Origin: Trichosphaerium sp. ATCC 40318
Lineage: Eukaryota; Discosea; Flabellinia; Trichosidae
Assembly (NCBI GenBank): GCA_038496445.1
Contig: JALMLS010000577.1
Location: forward strand, 1 to 64,000
DNA length: 64,000 nucleotides
Direction: 5' to 3'
This document shows positions 42,751 through 54,411 of the stretch, piece by piece; positions within the stretch are counted from its first letter, which is position 1, and every line of letters begins with the position of its first letter. The translations under genes were made by a program, and so were the position numbers. Under the pieces are notes generated by a model. It had not been told where the DNA came from. It made no database searches and was given only the letters and a program-made list of their open reading frames with translations.

Positions 42751-44525
42751 TCAAAATGTTTGATCAGTTTCCATAAGATAAACAGCTGAACGGTTATCTT
42801 CAGCACCAATTATGAAAGCTTTCCAGTCTCTAAAGTATCACGTTATTATAATAATTCAAGAAGGAACAAACAACAAGAATATAACGTACTTTCTAACAGA
42901 CATTGAGAAGATAGGCATTGTACTGCATTGCCATGTCCTCACACATGCATCTTCTAGGCGTGTATCCCACATATGTACTGATCCAGATACATGAGAAGTC
43001 TAGAGGAGAAAATAACGGTAAGTGAGAGAAACCTAAGACAAGGCAAAGTAGCGGTTCTTACCAACAATAGTGCTTGATTTGGGTGAGAAAAAATATGGTT
43101 TGCAGCTGGACCTTCCTTTTGAATTTGCCTTCTTAGTGACTTTGTGTTAAGATCCCAAACAGCAACAATACCATCAGTACTACAACTAGCAATACCACCC
43201 AAAGGCCCACTTAGCGAACAGAGACCTTCAACAGCTGCTTTATGCAAAGGAAGCTTTCCAAGAGCCTTCAAAAAAAAGTAAGAAAAAAAAAAATTTACTT
43301 TACTCATGTCAACTTTTTCTATATCACGTGATAGAAATAATTCTGTTATCAAAAAAAACAACTTTTCATTTACCTTTCCAGTTTGTGCATTAGATAATGC
43401 AATACCTCCATCAGTATCACCAGTGACAAACACATTTTGGTCAGGGTAACGCATCATACTTACAATTGGAGCTTTGTTGAAAAGATGTCCTCTTATAGTA
43501 TGAACACACTCTGCCTCCATAGGTTTCCATACTTTAATAGTAGCATCTAGAGAGCATGTAATGATACGCTTTCCGTTTGTTGAAAATAAGGCTTTAGTGA
43601 TAGTATCAGCATGTCCGAAATAATGTTTCATTACTTTCGATTTTTCAGCATTAATCAAAAATCCTGTTCCGTCTTCAGTTCCTGCGAACACAACATTGCC
43701 TTTAGCATGCCATGTCATGCACTATATAGGTAGAACTATTAATATACACCACGTGTATTTGAAATAAATCACGTGATATTACTTACCTCAACAGATTCTT
43801 CCAACTCAACAGTTGTTGATGTTTTTTCATTAGTGTTGATTAACACAATTTTACCATCAAGCCCACCGGATGCCAAGAACTTTCCATCATTTGAAAACGC
43901 CATACTGTTGATAGAATCAGTATGTGTTGATACTTTGAAAGGTTCTGATGTATCATCGATAATATCCCAAAGAGCAACAAGCTCATCTTCAGAAAACTGT
44001 GAGCAAACAAAGCCAATAAAAAAGCAGACTCAAAATGATTTGGTTCAAACATTTGTTACAAAAAAGAGAACGGATTTCTAAACGCTTTGTTACGCTACGT
44101 ACCACCTCCACCAGTACAACACATGCCTTCTTTTGCGTCATTAAATGCAGTAGCATAAACAGCGTCTATTATGCGTTAGAAATTATATTCTCGCGGTTTT
44201 TAATATTTTTTAAAGCGTTTTAACGATGTTAACGGTTTTTGAACCTGTATGTAAGACTAAGTCCCTAAAAGGCTTGTCTGATGCTACAGCGTCTTTAACT
44301 ACTTGGAATGAGGCGTCTCCCTCGTCCTCACTGTCGCTTCCGTCTTCAATTACTGGTTCATCTACAATTCTCAATATTACAACCGTTTTTACATCAACAA
44401 ACCTCCTTCTAGGATGATTTCACTAACAATGTCCTTTTCATCAAGAAATGCCTCTTCAGGTTCATCAAAGTTGTCGTCCTTCGTACGGTTAGTAAAAATA
44501 ACGACGTTACGTATCGTACAGCCAT
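42751..44525 (-). CDS. AAMP: WD40 protein, AAMP/Sqt1 family
   Basis: ATG at 44525 (MAVRY) leads through a small intron to an acidic N-terminus: EPEEAFLDEKDIVSEIILEG, then EPVIEDGSDSEDEGDASF. This acidic lead is characteristic of AAMP/Sqt1. WD repeats follow: FSNDGKFLASGGLDGKIVLI, MTWHAKGNVVFAGTEDGTGF, ALFSTNGKRIITCSLDATIK, VW, RYPDQNVFVTGDTDGG, LGGIASCSTDGIVAVWDL, SHVSGSVHMWDTRLEDACVR, ending FIIGAEDNRSAVYLMETDQT. In yeast Sqt1 is the chaperone of ribosomal protein uL16 (Rpl10). The animal protein was named for cell migration. Cytosolic. About six introns, two of which contain the palindrome TCACGTGA. It diverges from the gene at 44641 across 115 bp. Confidence 0.85.
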
Positions 44526-44640
44526 TTCGAGTTATTGAGGTATTGGAGTTTTATGCGGAGGCCGATAAAAAAGCGAACCGAAAAAAAGTCGGAGAATAAA
44601 ATTCAATACAATTCTATACTTTACGAATAAGTAAACCGGC

Positions 44641-45479
44641 ATGCAGACGCTGTTAATACTCGTATTGACGCTTCTCATCAGCTGTTCAGTCACTAGTGAT
44701 GTATGTGAATACCTGTCAGGAACTTCTGGCAGAATAACACGTTCTAACGTTGAACCATTCCAATGCTTCGTTATAAAGCCCGAAACAAATGAAGGGAAGA
44801 TACACACCAGTTTAACTCTAGCCCTAAGTACCTAAGACTCAACAACTCTTCTACACGTTAATAATTCCGCAGACACATCCTTTGTAGCTTCTGGTCAACT
44901 AGTTAATGTCCGCTCTGGCTCCACGCACGTCTAATTTTACAATAGCGCATTTTGTTTTTCTTTACGTTCCTACCATTGTTTTGAGCGTATTGCGAAATAA
45001 AAAACAAACTCTAACTTAAAATAGAGCGTATGAATACGAATTGCCTTTAATTAGCGTAAACAACGCATCAAGCACATCTCAGATTGGTGAATCGCTGATA
45101 GGCACTTATTTATTCATTTCTGTTGAAGGACCAGAGAACAGCCAACCTATTTCTTTTAGCTTTGAATGGACGCCTAAAACAAGTGAGTTTTTTTGATTGT
45201 AACCAAAAAAAAACCGACTTTCGACAGTTTGAGAAAAAAAACCCCTTCTTCCTCCTTATGTGATACAAATATATGGCTAATATTTATATCGTAGATGGAC
45301 TAGAATCACTAGATTCTCTTGCTTTATTGACAGGCATAATATTGGCTATGGCTTTTCCTATGGGCGTTTTGATTATTTTTAAATGTGTCATTTTATTCGC
45401 TAATGATGATGCTCCAAAAATTGTTGTTGATCAGTCTACAAGACAGACTTTATTCGTTTTTACTAGTTCAGGCACGTGA
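44641..45479 (+). CDS. Type I membrane protein, unknown
   Basis: ATG at 44641 gives a signal peptide (MQTLLILVLTLLISCSVTSD). The luminal/outer part reads CEYLSGTSGRITRSNVEPFQ, SLTLALNTSFVASGQLVNVR, YEYELPLISVNNASSTSQIG and EGPENSQPISFSFEWTPK. Three introns join in phase (GTACCT, GTCTAA and GTGAGT donors). The last exon holds a membrane helix (LALLTGIILAMAFPMGVLII) followed by a short tail (FANDDAPKIVVDQSTRQ) ending at TGA 45477-45479. The fold looks beta-rich with two N-glycosylation sites. It resembles no family I can name. The short luminal domain and single span would suit an ER or Golgi cargo/translocon accessory protein, but that is only a guess. Confidence 0.6.
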
Positions 45480-45967
45480 CAATTGGAAAAAAAATGAAAT
45501 TTCGGATTATATACGAGCTAACACTCCATTGGTCACTATTTTTTTTGCTCTTTTTTTTTTGTTTTGTTGTTCTAACAAGTGTTTGCTTAGGTTTTGGGTT
45601 GTTTCTCTTGTTGATCTTTTTACTTGGTGTTATACCACTAGATTCTTACTAGTAAGAGAATAACCTTTTGACGAGATAGCCTTGTATAGAAGGTCGTATA
45701 GTGACGTTAGTGATGCAACCTGTTGTATTGTAAATAAAAGTCGGTTGTACATCTATTGCACTACCTTAAACGGGAGCCTCTTGGAGGCTTTAACTGAAAG
45801 AGGAGGTTGGTAAATATTGGTTTATTATGATCTTAAAACTTGGATATTCATAAAATGAAAAATATCCAATACATGGTTTTTTTTTAATAACTACTTGCAA
45901 AAAAAAAATGTTCGTGGGTGGTTGCACTGCACAGCATTTTGTTTTTTGAATGAATTTTTATATTCAT
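45480..45967. other. Convergent intergenic stretch
   Basis: Between the 3' ends of the membrane-protein gene (plus) and succinyl-CoA ligase (minus). A plus-strand frame to 45663 is T-rich and hydrophobic only because of T-runs. Nothing supported. Confidence 0.35.
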
Positions 45968-47720
45968 TTACTTTTTCATTGCTTCGAGCATTGTTTGACC
46001 AAGACGAGCTGGTGAAGGAGAGATTATAGCGCCTAGGTAAAGAAAAACGTGTTAATGGCAAAAAAATAGAAATTTTCAAATGAAATAATGTTCAAGCGTA
46101 CCAGCGTCTTCCAAAGCCTTGATTTTATCTTCAGCACCTCCTTTACCTCCGGCGATAATAGCGCCAGCATGTCCTAGGTTCAGAAGTTAGATACAGATAC
46201 TGAGAAAAAAAAGTAATTCGACATAAAAAAATATAGTCATTGGAGTTACTTACCCATTCTTCTGCCTGGTGGTGCAGTAAGACCGGCAATGAAAGAAACA
46301 ATTGGTTTCGTAGTGCCAGATTGCTTGATAAATTCAGCAGCAGCTTCTTCAGCGGAACCACCAATCTCACCAATAAGAATAATACCTAAAACAACCATTA
46401 ACTACAGCAAAAAAAAAATCGTTGGAGCTACTGTCAGGTAAAATTTTTTGGCTTGTGCTCAAAGACATAGCGTGGACTGCTTTGGGTTTCTTACCTTCTG
46501 TTTCTTCGTGGTCAAGGAATAATTTTAGGCAGTCAATAAAGTCAGTGCCGTTAAATGGATCACCACCAATACCAATACATACAGATTGACCCAATCCAAC
46601 GTTTGTTGTTTGTCCAACAGCCTCATAAGTGAGTGTACCTGATCTTGATACAATACCTACAAGCACAACAGTAAGTAAAATTTAAAATCCAAGGGAACAA
46701 CGTCTTGAATGTAAGTCGAAAAAAAAAAACTAAAAATCTATTTCTTTTTTCTTTTTTGTTGAATGAACTTTTGAGCGTTTATTGACGTACCAATCTTTCC
46801 TGGTTTGTGGATGTGTCCAGGCATGATACCAATTTTACATTCACCTGGTTTGATGATACCTAGCGCGTACGTAAGCAAGAGACCAATTGATTTATAAAAA
46901 CCAGACATTTTCCTTATTGACGTGCCTGGGCAGTTAGGTCCGATCAAACGAGTTTTGTTCTGCTGCAATAGTTTTCTCTTAACACGAACCATGTCCTACA
47001 GAGGCTTTAGGCCGTATTTCAAACGGTTTTTTTTCTCCGCACCTGTTGAGGGATACCTTCAGTAATGGCAATGACCAACTCGACTTCAGCGTCAATGGCT
47101 TCTTCCAAGGCAGCTATAGGCGTTTAAGACTAATTCACTCGCTTTTGTTTTGAAAAATTTGTGGCAATTTATCACGTACAGGCTGCGAATGCTGGTGGTA
47201 CGTAAACGACAGAAGCTGTGGCACCTGTTTGTTCTTTTGCCTATCGTTAATTTATTAGTCTCCTAGTGTCCGTTGTTGCTTCTATGGGTTGTACCTCTTT
47301 CACGCTTGCAAAGACAGGCTTTTCTAAGTGTGTTTGTCCAGCTTTTTTTGGGGAGACACCTCCTACAACCTGGGTGCCATATTCTATCATTTGGGAGCCA
47401 TGGAAAGTACCCTAACAAACTATTAAGAAAAAGTTTCGTCCAGAGCTCACAAAATCACGCGTTGAAGCGACGAGCTATTAAATCAAGTGGCAGTGGTATT
47501 AAAAAGATTTGAAATGATCAGTGAGAACGCTTTTTCTCGCTCAGGTACGTACTTGTTTACCAGTAAATCCTTGAATAATGACCTTTGTGTTTTTATCAAC
47601 CCATGATGGGCTTGTAGACTTCCAAGTTGATTGGGCACAGTACTTTCGTACTGGCGCTTTCTTGGCTGTGGTTGTGCGTTGGAGAGACGATCGCAGAGGT
47701 TGGCAAACGCGGCTGAGCAT
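45968..47720 (-). CDS. SUCLG1: Succinyl-CoA ligase alpha subunit, mitochondrial
   Basis: ATG at 47720 ([20 protein letters not shown]) is an Arg/Ser-rich mitochondrial presequence. The enzyme follows: [151 protein letters not shown] and [20 protein letters not shown] (its His is the phosphorylated residue). The end is [14 protein letters not shown]. It joins succinyl-CoA to GDP/ADP phosphorylation in the TCA cycle, with a beta subunit not seen here. About eight introns. It diverges from the GST gene across 110 bp. Confidence 0.95.
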
Positions 47721-47830
47721 TTTTAATCCTTTAACAAAAAAACCAGAGAAAAATTTTTCGGATTTGACTTGATGTGACCTTTTACGTTGCCTTGCAGTTC
47801 GTCATCAGTTCGTCATCACACGCTAATCAA
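47721..47830. promoter_or_regulatory. 110-bp bidirectional promoter
   Basis: Separates the start codons of SUCLG1 (minus) and the GST gene (plus). No TATA box. Contains a direct repeat TTCGTCATCAGTTCGTCATC just before the GST start. Confidence 0.45.
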
Positions 47831-48801
47831 ATGTCAAAGTTCACTCTTTACTCATCACCAGGTTCTAACTACGCAGCGCGCGTACGTTACTTTGTCTACG
47901 CAAAGAATCTTGAGGATAAATTTGACATTAAGAAGCCAAAAGACACAAAAGTACGAAGAGACGTTCTATTTGATCAAATGCTAACAAAAAAACAGACGGA
48001 GGAATACTTAAAGCTTAATCCTCTTGGTAAAGTACCTGTTCTTGTTCTACCGAACGGTGAAGATGCTATTTATGAGTCTCATGCGATTACAGATTACATT
48101 GAAGCTATTGTACGAAAAGTTTTTCATTATTTCCAGAAAAAAAATAAGTTGACGTGCATTTTAGTTTCCTGAGCCTTCTCTCTTCCCAAAAGAACCATTA
48201 GCAAGAGCACAGGTCCTTGAATTTATTCGCATGCAAGATATTTGTACGTAGTACAAAATTATCTCATATAAGGCTTCCACGTGGAGCATCAAGTCCAAGC
48301 TATTTTTTTTTCTGAAAAAACTTGAGTCGTTTTGGTTACTTATTTTTTTGGCGTCTAGACTGTGGTGATACATTCATTTACAATGCCGTTTTTGCAAAGG
48401 AAGTTGCACCAGCAGTAAAGGCTAGGTGCTTAGCACAATTAGAGAAGACTTTAGATTGCTATGAAAAGACAATCAAAGGACCTTATGTATTGGGTTCAGT
48501 AAAGACTGCAGCAGGTATGTTTTTTTTTTAAGTCTTGTGTTCGTCAAATTGTTGAGTTATTGCATAGATATCTTTCTAGCTCCAACTTTTGTATACTTCG
48601 CAAACTACAGTGACCGTTTGACAACACCTGTTTTCAAGAACAGACCTGGTTTGAAGGCTTGGGTAAGAGCAAAATAAGAAGAATTTTATTTTTTTTTTTT
48701 CAACGTTCGCAGTACTGTCATACTAATACTTTGTTTTGTAGTGGGATGTTATGCAAAAGGATGAAATATTTCAACGCATAGTAAAAGAAATGACATCATA
48801 G
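47831..48801 (+). CDS. Glutathione S-transferase-like protein
   Basis: ATG at 47831 (MSKFTLYSSPGSNYAARVRY) starts a thioredoxin-fold N-terminal domain with KLNPLGKVPVLVLPNGEDAI and YESHAITDYI. LGKVPVL plus ESxAI is the glutathione-binding signature. Later exons form the helical C-terminal domain: LFPKEPLARAQVLEFIRMQD-type, AVFAKEVAPAVKARCLAQLE, KTLDCYEKTIKGPYVLGSVK, APTFVYFANYSDRLTTPVFK and WDVMQKDEIFQRIVKEM, ending at TAG 48801. About 215 residues, four or five introns. Class is unclear. The eEF1B-gamma/theta-like 'NPLGKVPVL' type is common in protists and fungi. It probably conjugates glutathione to electrophiles or works as a peroxidase in the cytosol. Confidence 0.85.
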
Positions 48802-49052
48802 GTTGTAATTAAAAGCAAAGAGCTTCCACAATAAACGTTAGTTGTCAACACTACAGTCTACTTAAAATTTTAACTTGGTGCACAAAATGTGGATTTGTTT
48901 TTACAGCTTCAGCTGCCTTTTGAAGGGTTTTGTAACTTGTCGCTTGTTAATCGATTACAGACTCCAGTACCATAAGTTGTTATGGTATGTGGATGATCTA
49001 TTGTGCACTGCGATAAGAACAAAAGGATTAAGGTTGGTTAATTTTATTATGA

Positions 49053-50329
49053 TTACAAGCTGGCCTTAGCGTCCACATCTAGTCCTTTAAACAAGTCATC
49101 AAAGTCTTCTTTGGATTCTGGTGTAGGCCCATCTTTGCTGATTATTTCAAAGGTAGTTCTGTTCGTCTCTTGTCTTGTCAAAGCTAAAATTAAAGAAAAG
49201 TTAGAAACGTTGTCAACCGTACAGAACCTATTACCTTCAATACAAACAGATGCAACATCTTCTCTTGAAATAGAACCAGAAGTGTTATCGCCTTGGTCTA
49301 TTTGTATATTCTTACTACCAAGCTTATCTACAAGACCACCTGGGCGGACAATGGTGTAATTCAGTCCACAACTTCGAAGGTATTGTTCACCTATTCAATC
49401 AAACTATTAATAAACTTCCATATCATCCAAGAGGCTGTACCTATCCTCTTGGCGCTCATAACACCGCCTACCATTGTTTGTAGTAGTATATAAACCACAG
49501 AATACGGCCTAAACGTCAGATCTCAGTAAACAGTAACAACTATGAGATGGATTACCTTGTAACAAACATGGAACTAACTAACAGAAATCTTCCATCAAAC
49601 TCTTGTCGTTTCAACTCATCGGCGACATTCTATCACGTGTTCAGTAAAAATAAAAAGTCTTACAGAGATTTTCTTACCTTTACACCCATATAATCAACGT
49701 AATAAGGCGCACGGCGATTAAACCAGTCTAAAGCGGATCAGAATAAAAAAAAACCCAAAACCGCCTAGCGCGGTTCACAAAATCCAAAAGTGATATCGTT
49801 GACGATATTCTGGTACTTGTATTGTACAAAAAATGGCCATGGGAAGGCAAATCTTAACGTACTTGTCATGTAGAAGTATGACTTTCCACTAGCTGTGTAA
49901 ATACAATGCCTTGGGTTGTTTAGAAAGGGCAAGCTAGCAAAACGCACGGAATAATTCTCCGTTTAAATAAAAACGTACTGTACGTTCTTGGACGCTTGTT
50001 TTATTGATTCTATGTTACTCACATCGCCCTTACAGAATTGTAAACGTTTATCCGACCAAACGGTTTCTATGTACCTCAATAAGCTCACAATCGTCTCCAA
50101 GGAGCTCAGAAGCTCTTGTTTTATCACTCACTAATGCTCGTACAGAATACTGTTGAGCTTGAAGCTAGTAATACGTTAATAAGCCTACAAATAGCGCTGA
50201 AACAAACCTTGGCTACAAGAAGACGTCCTAAACCGCCTAAAATGAAGAACGTCAGAATAAACATCTTCTATTAGCACAACCTGTAGCTCCAACCACCAGA
50301 ACGACGTTTCTTTGATTTGATTCAGCCAT
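49053..50329 (-). CDS. Atypical short-chain dehydrogenase (NAD(P)-binding, NmrA-like)
   Basis: ATG at 50329 (MAESNQRNVVLVVGATGGLG) shows the TGxxGxxG nucleotide-binding motif across the first intron. Then come RLLVAKLQAQQYSVRALVSD, KTRASELLGDDCELIE, NVADELKRQEFDGRFLLVSS, RIGEQYLRSCGLNYTIVRPG and GLVDKLGSKNIQIDQGD. The end is REDVASVCIEALTRQET with a C-terminal EIISKDGPTPESKEDFDDLF. The RPGGL and ISREDVA motifs place it in the atypical SDR group related to plant NAD(P)-binding proteins such as At2g37660. It lacks an obvious YxxxK catalytic pair in the visible part, so it may bind dinucleotide for a regulatory role and not reduce a substrate. About nine introns. Confidence 0.8.
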
Positions 50330-51041
50330 ACGACAAATGTGTCAACACAGCTTTTTGTTTTTCTTTTCTTGGTCAACATTTCATTTTACTTCGTTTCAAC
50401 GTCGTTGACGTGCGCCATTTAGCGCACTGGAGCAATTGTGTAGGTTCTTCTTTGCGTTACTGTCAGAATAAAGCCGTAACATTTCTTGTGTACTTTACCA
50501 GGGCTAAACAACCCTGGTTGAGGGATTGAGGAACTCCACTTTGTATCTTGAACAAGCTCAGCTGAAGACGGAAAAATACACGTGATATTTCCTTATTTGC
50601 CCTCAGCACAGCTGGTATCGCCTGTAAACTTATGGCGTACACCGGCTATTTAGTGTTACAGAATACAAGAATTGCCAAAGCGTTTAAAAGTGATTGAAGG
50701 GCTCCTCATACAATACAATAGTTGGCTTCTTGATTTGTTTTATGAACTATTATTTTAGGTTTTTTACATACAATCACATACATTGAATGGAATGTAAGTA
50801 ACCCAGCAGGAGTTCAATTACGGTGTATATCACGTGACTGAATACACTCATCCAGCGAGCAAAGTGGCGGCGGTTGAGAACCGAAAGAGCAACGGAACTT
50901 ATGTACGTAGCATGGGGTGACCCCATACTGTAATGGCGTCCTTTTTTCAAATGCCACTCCACCTCACTTTCTCATCTTGGTACTACACCATGCCAATTGC
51001 TTTAAAAACATGTCAAAAACTAAAAAAGTGAATTGTCCATT
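50330..51041. other. Spacer with unassigned open frames
   Basis: Contains plus frame 50317-50529 and minus frame 50774-50962, without domain, signal or consistent splice joins. A TCACGTGA-type site lies near 50829. No supported gene. Confidence 0.3.
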
Positions 51042-51330
51042 TTAGTTCTTTTTCTGCCAGGTGTAGCCATCGAAAACATGTCTAATTTCCCGCTGGATTC
51101 ACATATGCGATGTCGCGACAATAATAGCTACCACTGCGTTATCATCTCGCCTGTGTTCTATAGCGGCGTTTAAATTTCTACGCTGTATTCTTACGTCACC
51201 AAACTTTTTATCTCCAAGGACGTCAAAGTCATCTACAAGATGTTTAGAACGTTTTGTTTGCTTTTCAGTCAATCTTTTGTGCGTCTTTTGAAAAAGCCGC
51301 TAAAACAGATTACAACTTACGTATAAACTC
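51042..51330 (-). CDS. Small basic hypothetical protein (start unresolved)
   Basis: The main exon (from 51299 down) reads RLFQKTHKRLTEKQTKRSKH, then LVDDFDVL, GDKKFGDVRIQRRNLNAAIE and DDNAVVAIIVATSH. A GTGAATCC...AATTAG segment of only 21 nt joins in phase to VFDGYTWQKKN-TAA at 51042. Upstream, a further 21-nt intron (GTAAGTTGTAATCTGTTTTAG) would join a short exon CLGRASLY, but no ATG is visible before it, so the N-terminus is missing or lies in a small undetected exon. The coding character is strong (basic helix, then acidic-basic alternation). The family is unknown. It sits head-to-head with the CAP-domain gene. Confidence 0.45.
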
Positions 51331-51579
51331 GCTCTTCCAAGACACTAACCCTAAACAGTGCTATGAGACTTCGCTAGCGGTACGCAGCACGTGTGAAACA
51401 ATGTAAAATTTTTAAAACAAAAACTCACTGTCCGAAAAACCGCAGTATTTGCTTAGAACACTCACTGTCACCACCGCTAGCTATGTACCTCGGGATGTAC
51501 TTCCGGAAAACAGCCAATGTGATACGAAAAACACACATAAAAATACCTCGACACAACCAACACAACTAGTGCGCTCGTT

Positions 51580-53380
51580 ATGTCAACAAGTAAGTGATTT
51601 GACTTCAACAGTAACCAATAGTACATCGTCTAATAGAGCTAGCATTTCTTCTCCTTTTGCTCTTTATTTCGGGTTCGCTAGCACAGCTTACACAAGAACA
51701 AAAAGACCAATTATTGGACTTCCACAACGAAGCGAGGTACGTCGATCACGTGTTTGGTTTAATACGAAAAGTTTTCGAAAAACTCGCATTTGTAACAAGT
51801 CTTGCTTTAGAGCCAAGAAATGTGTCGGTCCAATGACATGGGACGATGCCCTAGCAAAAACAGCACAAGCTTGGGTTGACGGAGGAAACGAAGGTCATAA
51901 CCCTGGTAGAACAGACGAATACGCAGCTTTCGGTGGTATCGGATCTGTAGGCGAAAACGTCGCTGGTGGATCATGGTATGCGTTTTTTGGTTATGGTGTA
52001 TTTTCGAAACCGAAAAAAATTGAACGACTTGTGTTTTGTTCTTGCTCTTGACTCACTCTATTCTAGGCCTTACTTTGATCTTGAACACCACTTTAACAAT
52101 TGGGTAAGCGAAGAAGCTGTACCTTGCAATACAGGCGGTGGTCATTACACTCAAGTGCTCTGGGAACAATCAACAAAACTTGGTTGCGGTTTTAAACTCA
52201 GAACTAACGGTGAGTCACATGCCCAAAAAAACTAGGCAACTAGGTTTCGTTTTCCAATATCAGAATTGGAAGATTAGAATACCTAAAAACCCGTAGCCTG
52301 GCTTATTGCTCGCGCGGCGAACTTCCAAACAAAACAAGCTGTTCTTTTTTTTTTTCTAATTATTTTTTAATGCTTATTGTATTTTTAGGCAAGTGGGGAA
52401 CTATTGTCTGTAACTACAACCCAGCAGGAAATTTTGGAAATGGCGAGCCATTCGCCAGATCTAAATGCACAGATTGCGATCCTAGCTCAACCCCTACGCC
52501 TTCTGTAACGCCTACACCTTCCGTAACGCCTACACCTTCTGTAACACCTACCCCTTCCGCTACACCTACTCCTTCTGGAACAGCAACACCTACTCCTTCT
52601 GGAACACTTCCAGATGGGTTCAAGGGACCTTTGACCGACGAAGAAAGACTCGCTATTTTGGACGCACACAACCAAGAGCGGTAAGCACAACATTCAAAAA
52701 CTATCACGTGGTTTTTTTTCGTAGTTTCTACAAAAATACTTATTTTTTTACCTCTAGCGCTTCACGATGTGTTCCTCCACTTGAATGGGACGCTACTCTC
52801 GAAGAAGTTGCTCAAGATTTCGCTGATCGTGGTGTCTTCTCGATCAATAGTAACAGACACGAAGACTACCAGAATCTCGGAGGAGACGGTTTTATCGGTG
52901 AGAATGTCGCAGGTTTCTTGTACGAATACATCTCATCCTTGCAAAATTGTTTTGCTAATTCTTTATTTTAGTGGTGATGCCAAAGACACAGGTGTAAAAA
53001 ACTGGGCGTCAGCTGAAGGAAGTCCTTGTAACACTGGAACAGGCCAATACAAACAACTCATGTGGGAAAACAGTAAAAAATTAGGATGTGGATACAAGAT
53101 ACTTAATGCATACGGTATGAACATATTTTGTTTTGTTTGTTTTTTTTTTTTGGGAAATCGTTTGCATAGATTGTGTGTCTTATTATTTTCCTCAGGTGGA
53201 ATGACATTCCTTGTTTGCAATTACCAACCTTCTGGTAACTACATTGGACAAGACGCTTTCCCACTGGAAAAGTGTACAAACTGTATTTCAAGCCGTAATG
53301 CAAATTCACCAGCAAGTACTATTAGCGTACAAGTATCATTCGTATTATTTGCTCTTCTTTGTATTGCACTCTTTTGGTAG
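51580..53380 (+). CDS. GPI-anchored protein with two CAP (SCP/PR-1) domains
   Basis: ATG at 51580 (MST) joins through a GTAAGT intron to a signal peptide (LIELAFLLLLLFISGSLAQL). CAP domain 1: QLLDFHNEARAKKCVGPMTW, AKTAQAWVDG, VGENVAGGSW, WVSEEAVPCNTGGGHYTQVL and GTIVCNYNPAGNFGNGEP. A PTPSVTPTPSVTPTPS linker with about eight repeats follows. CAP domain 2: ERLAILDAHNQERSASRCVP, PLEWDATLEEVAQDFAD, FIGENVAG, NWASAEGSPCNTGTGQYKQL and FLVCNYQPSGNYIGQDAF. The C-terminal VSFVLFALLCIALFW-TAG is a GPI signal. In domain 1, HYTQVLW keeps the metal-binding His, which in domain 2 is QYKQLMW (His lost). CAP proteins bind sterols or act in surface interactions. About eight introns. Confidence 0.9.
52490..52610 (+). 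repeat. Coding minisatellite (TPTPS units)
   Basis: About eight copies of an 18-bp-type unit encoding SVTPTP/SATPTP/SGTATP form the linker between the two CAP domains. The number of copies probably varies. Confidence 0.8.
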
Positions 53381-53569
53381 ATTAGTAACCAAATAGAGTC
53401 CACACATGTGGACCATATCATCATGGAAAAAATAAACTAGTAGTAGACAGTTATCCCAAACTTGGATTTGTTTATCACGTGTCGTCCCCAAGTGCACATC
53501 ATCATTTTTTCCTGTTCTTTCTGTCCTTGAGGTGATGCCGTGCTCCAAAGACAAACTTATTTGCATCCT

Positions 53570-53985
53570 TTAGTCGTAGACAATACTAACACATCCTTGG
53601 GTTGCTGTACGTTGAAGAGTGACTGCATTCGGAGCAGTTTCTCCACAAAACGTGTTGATATGATTATCAACACTTGAGGTAAGCCAAAAAAAGTGACTAC
53701 TACTCTAGCGGGTAGTGCTATGCTAGGATAATCACTGTATGGAAACTGACATTGCAAGCAATATCAATGACCATTAGTTTTCCAAATAATGGGGTTAAGA
53801 AGGAAGTGACACGTGGTCACTTGCCTGGGGTTTAACCCAAGCTGAACTTTTACTACACATGATCAAAGCCATTAGGCCGAGAAACACATGAGAAGTAAAC
53901 CGCCACAGCCTTTTATCACCAGTGTTTGCGTAGAATAAAAAAATTGTGGGATGCATGATCATTGGGCCAAAGAAACGAAAACGCT
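53570..53985 (-). CDS. Possible small secreted protein (weak)
   Basis: A minus-strand frame with a hydrophobic start (MALIMCSKSSAWVKPQ near 53850) may be followed by an intron and by FPYSDYPSIALPAR, then VDNHINTFCGETAPNAVTLQ and RTATQGCVSIVYD-TAA at 53570. The first donor would be GC-AG (GCAAGT), and the last junction could not be brought into phase. Shown because the Cys-containing final exon has good coding character, but it may be non-coding sequence downstream of the CAP gene. Confidence 0.25.
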
Positions 53986-54340
53986 CGTTTCACTGAATTT
54001 TACACACTTTGTTAAACAATTTCTCTTTTCGTTTACTCCTTGATCAATATGTGGTTTTAAAACAAATCAATTCAAATCATGTCGTTGTATTTTGAAAAGA
54101 GTTTTAAATGGTTAACTTGTCAACCTGTAGATGAACTCTGCAGCGTCTAGTGCACTTGTGAAGGCATCAAGAAACGGAACTAGTAAAGTGATGGTTCGTT
54201 ACAAAGTACTCCATTGATGTTGCGACGAAAATTGCAAAGGTCCTGTTTTCCCATGATTTCAGTGAAATGTATTTGAAGTATGCATTTAGTATCAAATATA
54301 CTTTGTACACTTTGTTACATGCATACTAAAAGCGTTGAAA
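53986..54340. other. AT-rich spacer
   Basis: No supported gene. TTGATCA and ATGCATAC-type palindromic words occur near 54040 and 54285-54325, and T-runs precede the tRNA 3' end. Confidence 0.3.
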
Positions 54341-54411
54341 GCCTCCTATGGGGATTGAACCCATGACCAAACGGACAAGAACCGTTCGCTCTACCGCTGA
54401 GCTAAGAAGGC
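54341..54411 (-). tRNA. tRNA-Lys (anticodon CTT)
   Basis: The reverse complement folds as a complete cloverleaf: acceptor GCCTTCT/AGGAGGC (one G-U), D-arm GCTC-AGCGGTA-GAGC, anticodon arm AACGG-TTCTTGT-CCGTT with anticodon CTT for AAG, variable TGGTC, and T-arm ATGGG-TTCAATC-CCCAT. No intron. Box A (TAGCTCAGCGG) and box B (GGTTCAATCCC) match the pol III promoter. T-rich termination sequence follows (ACGCTTTTAG). Confidence 0.93.

Noticed and set aside
42516-42809. Minus-strand 97-codon frame
   Set aside because: Overlaps the last AAMP exon in another phase. Low-complexity Lys/Asn/Thr downstream.
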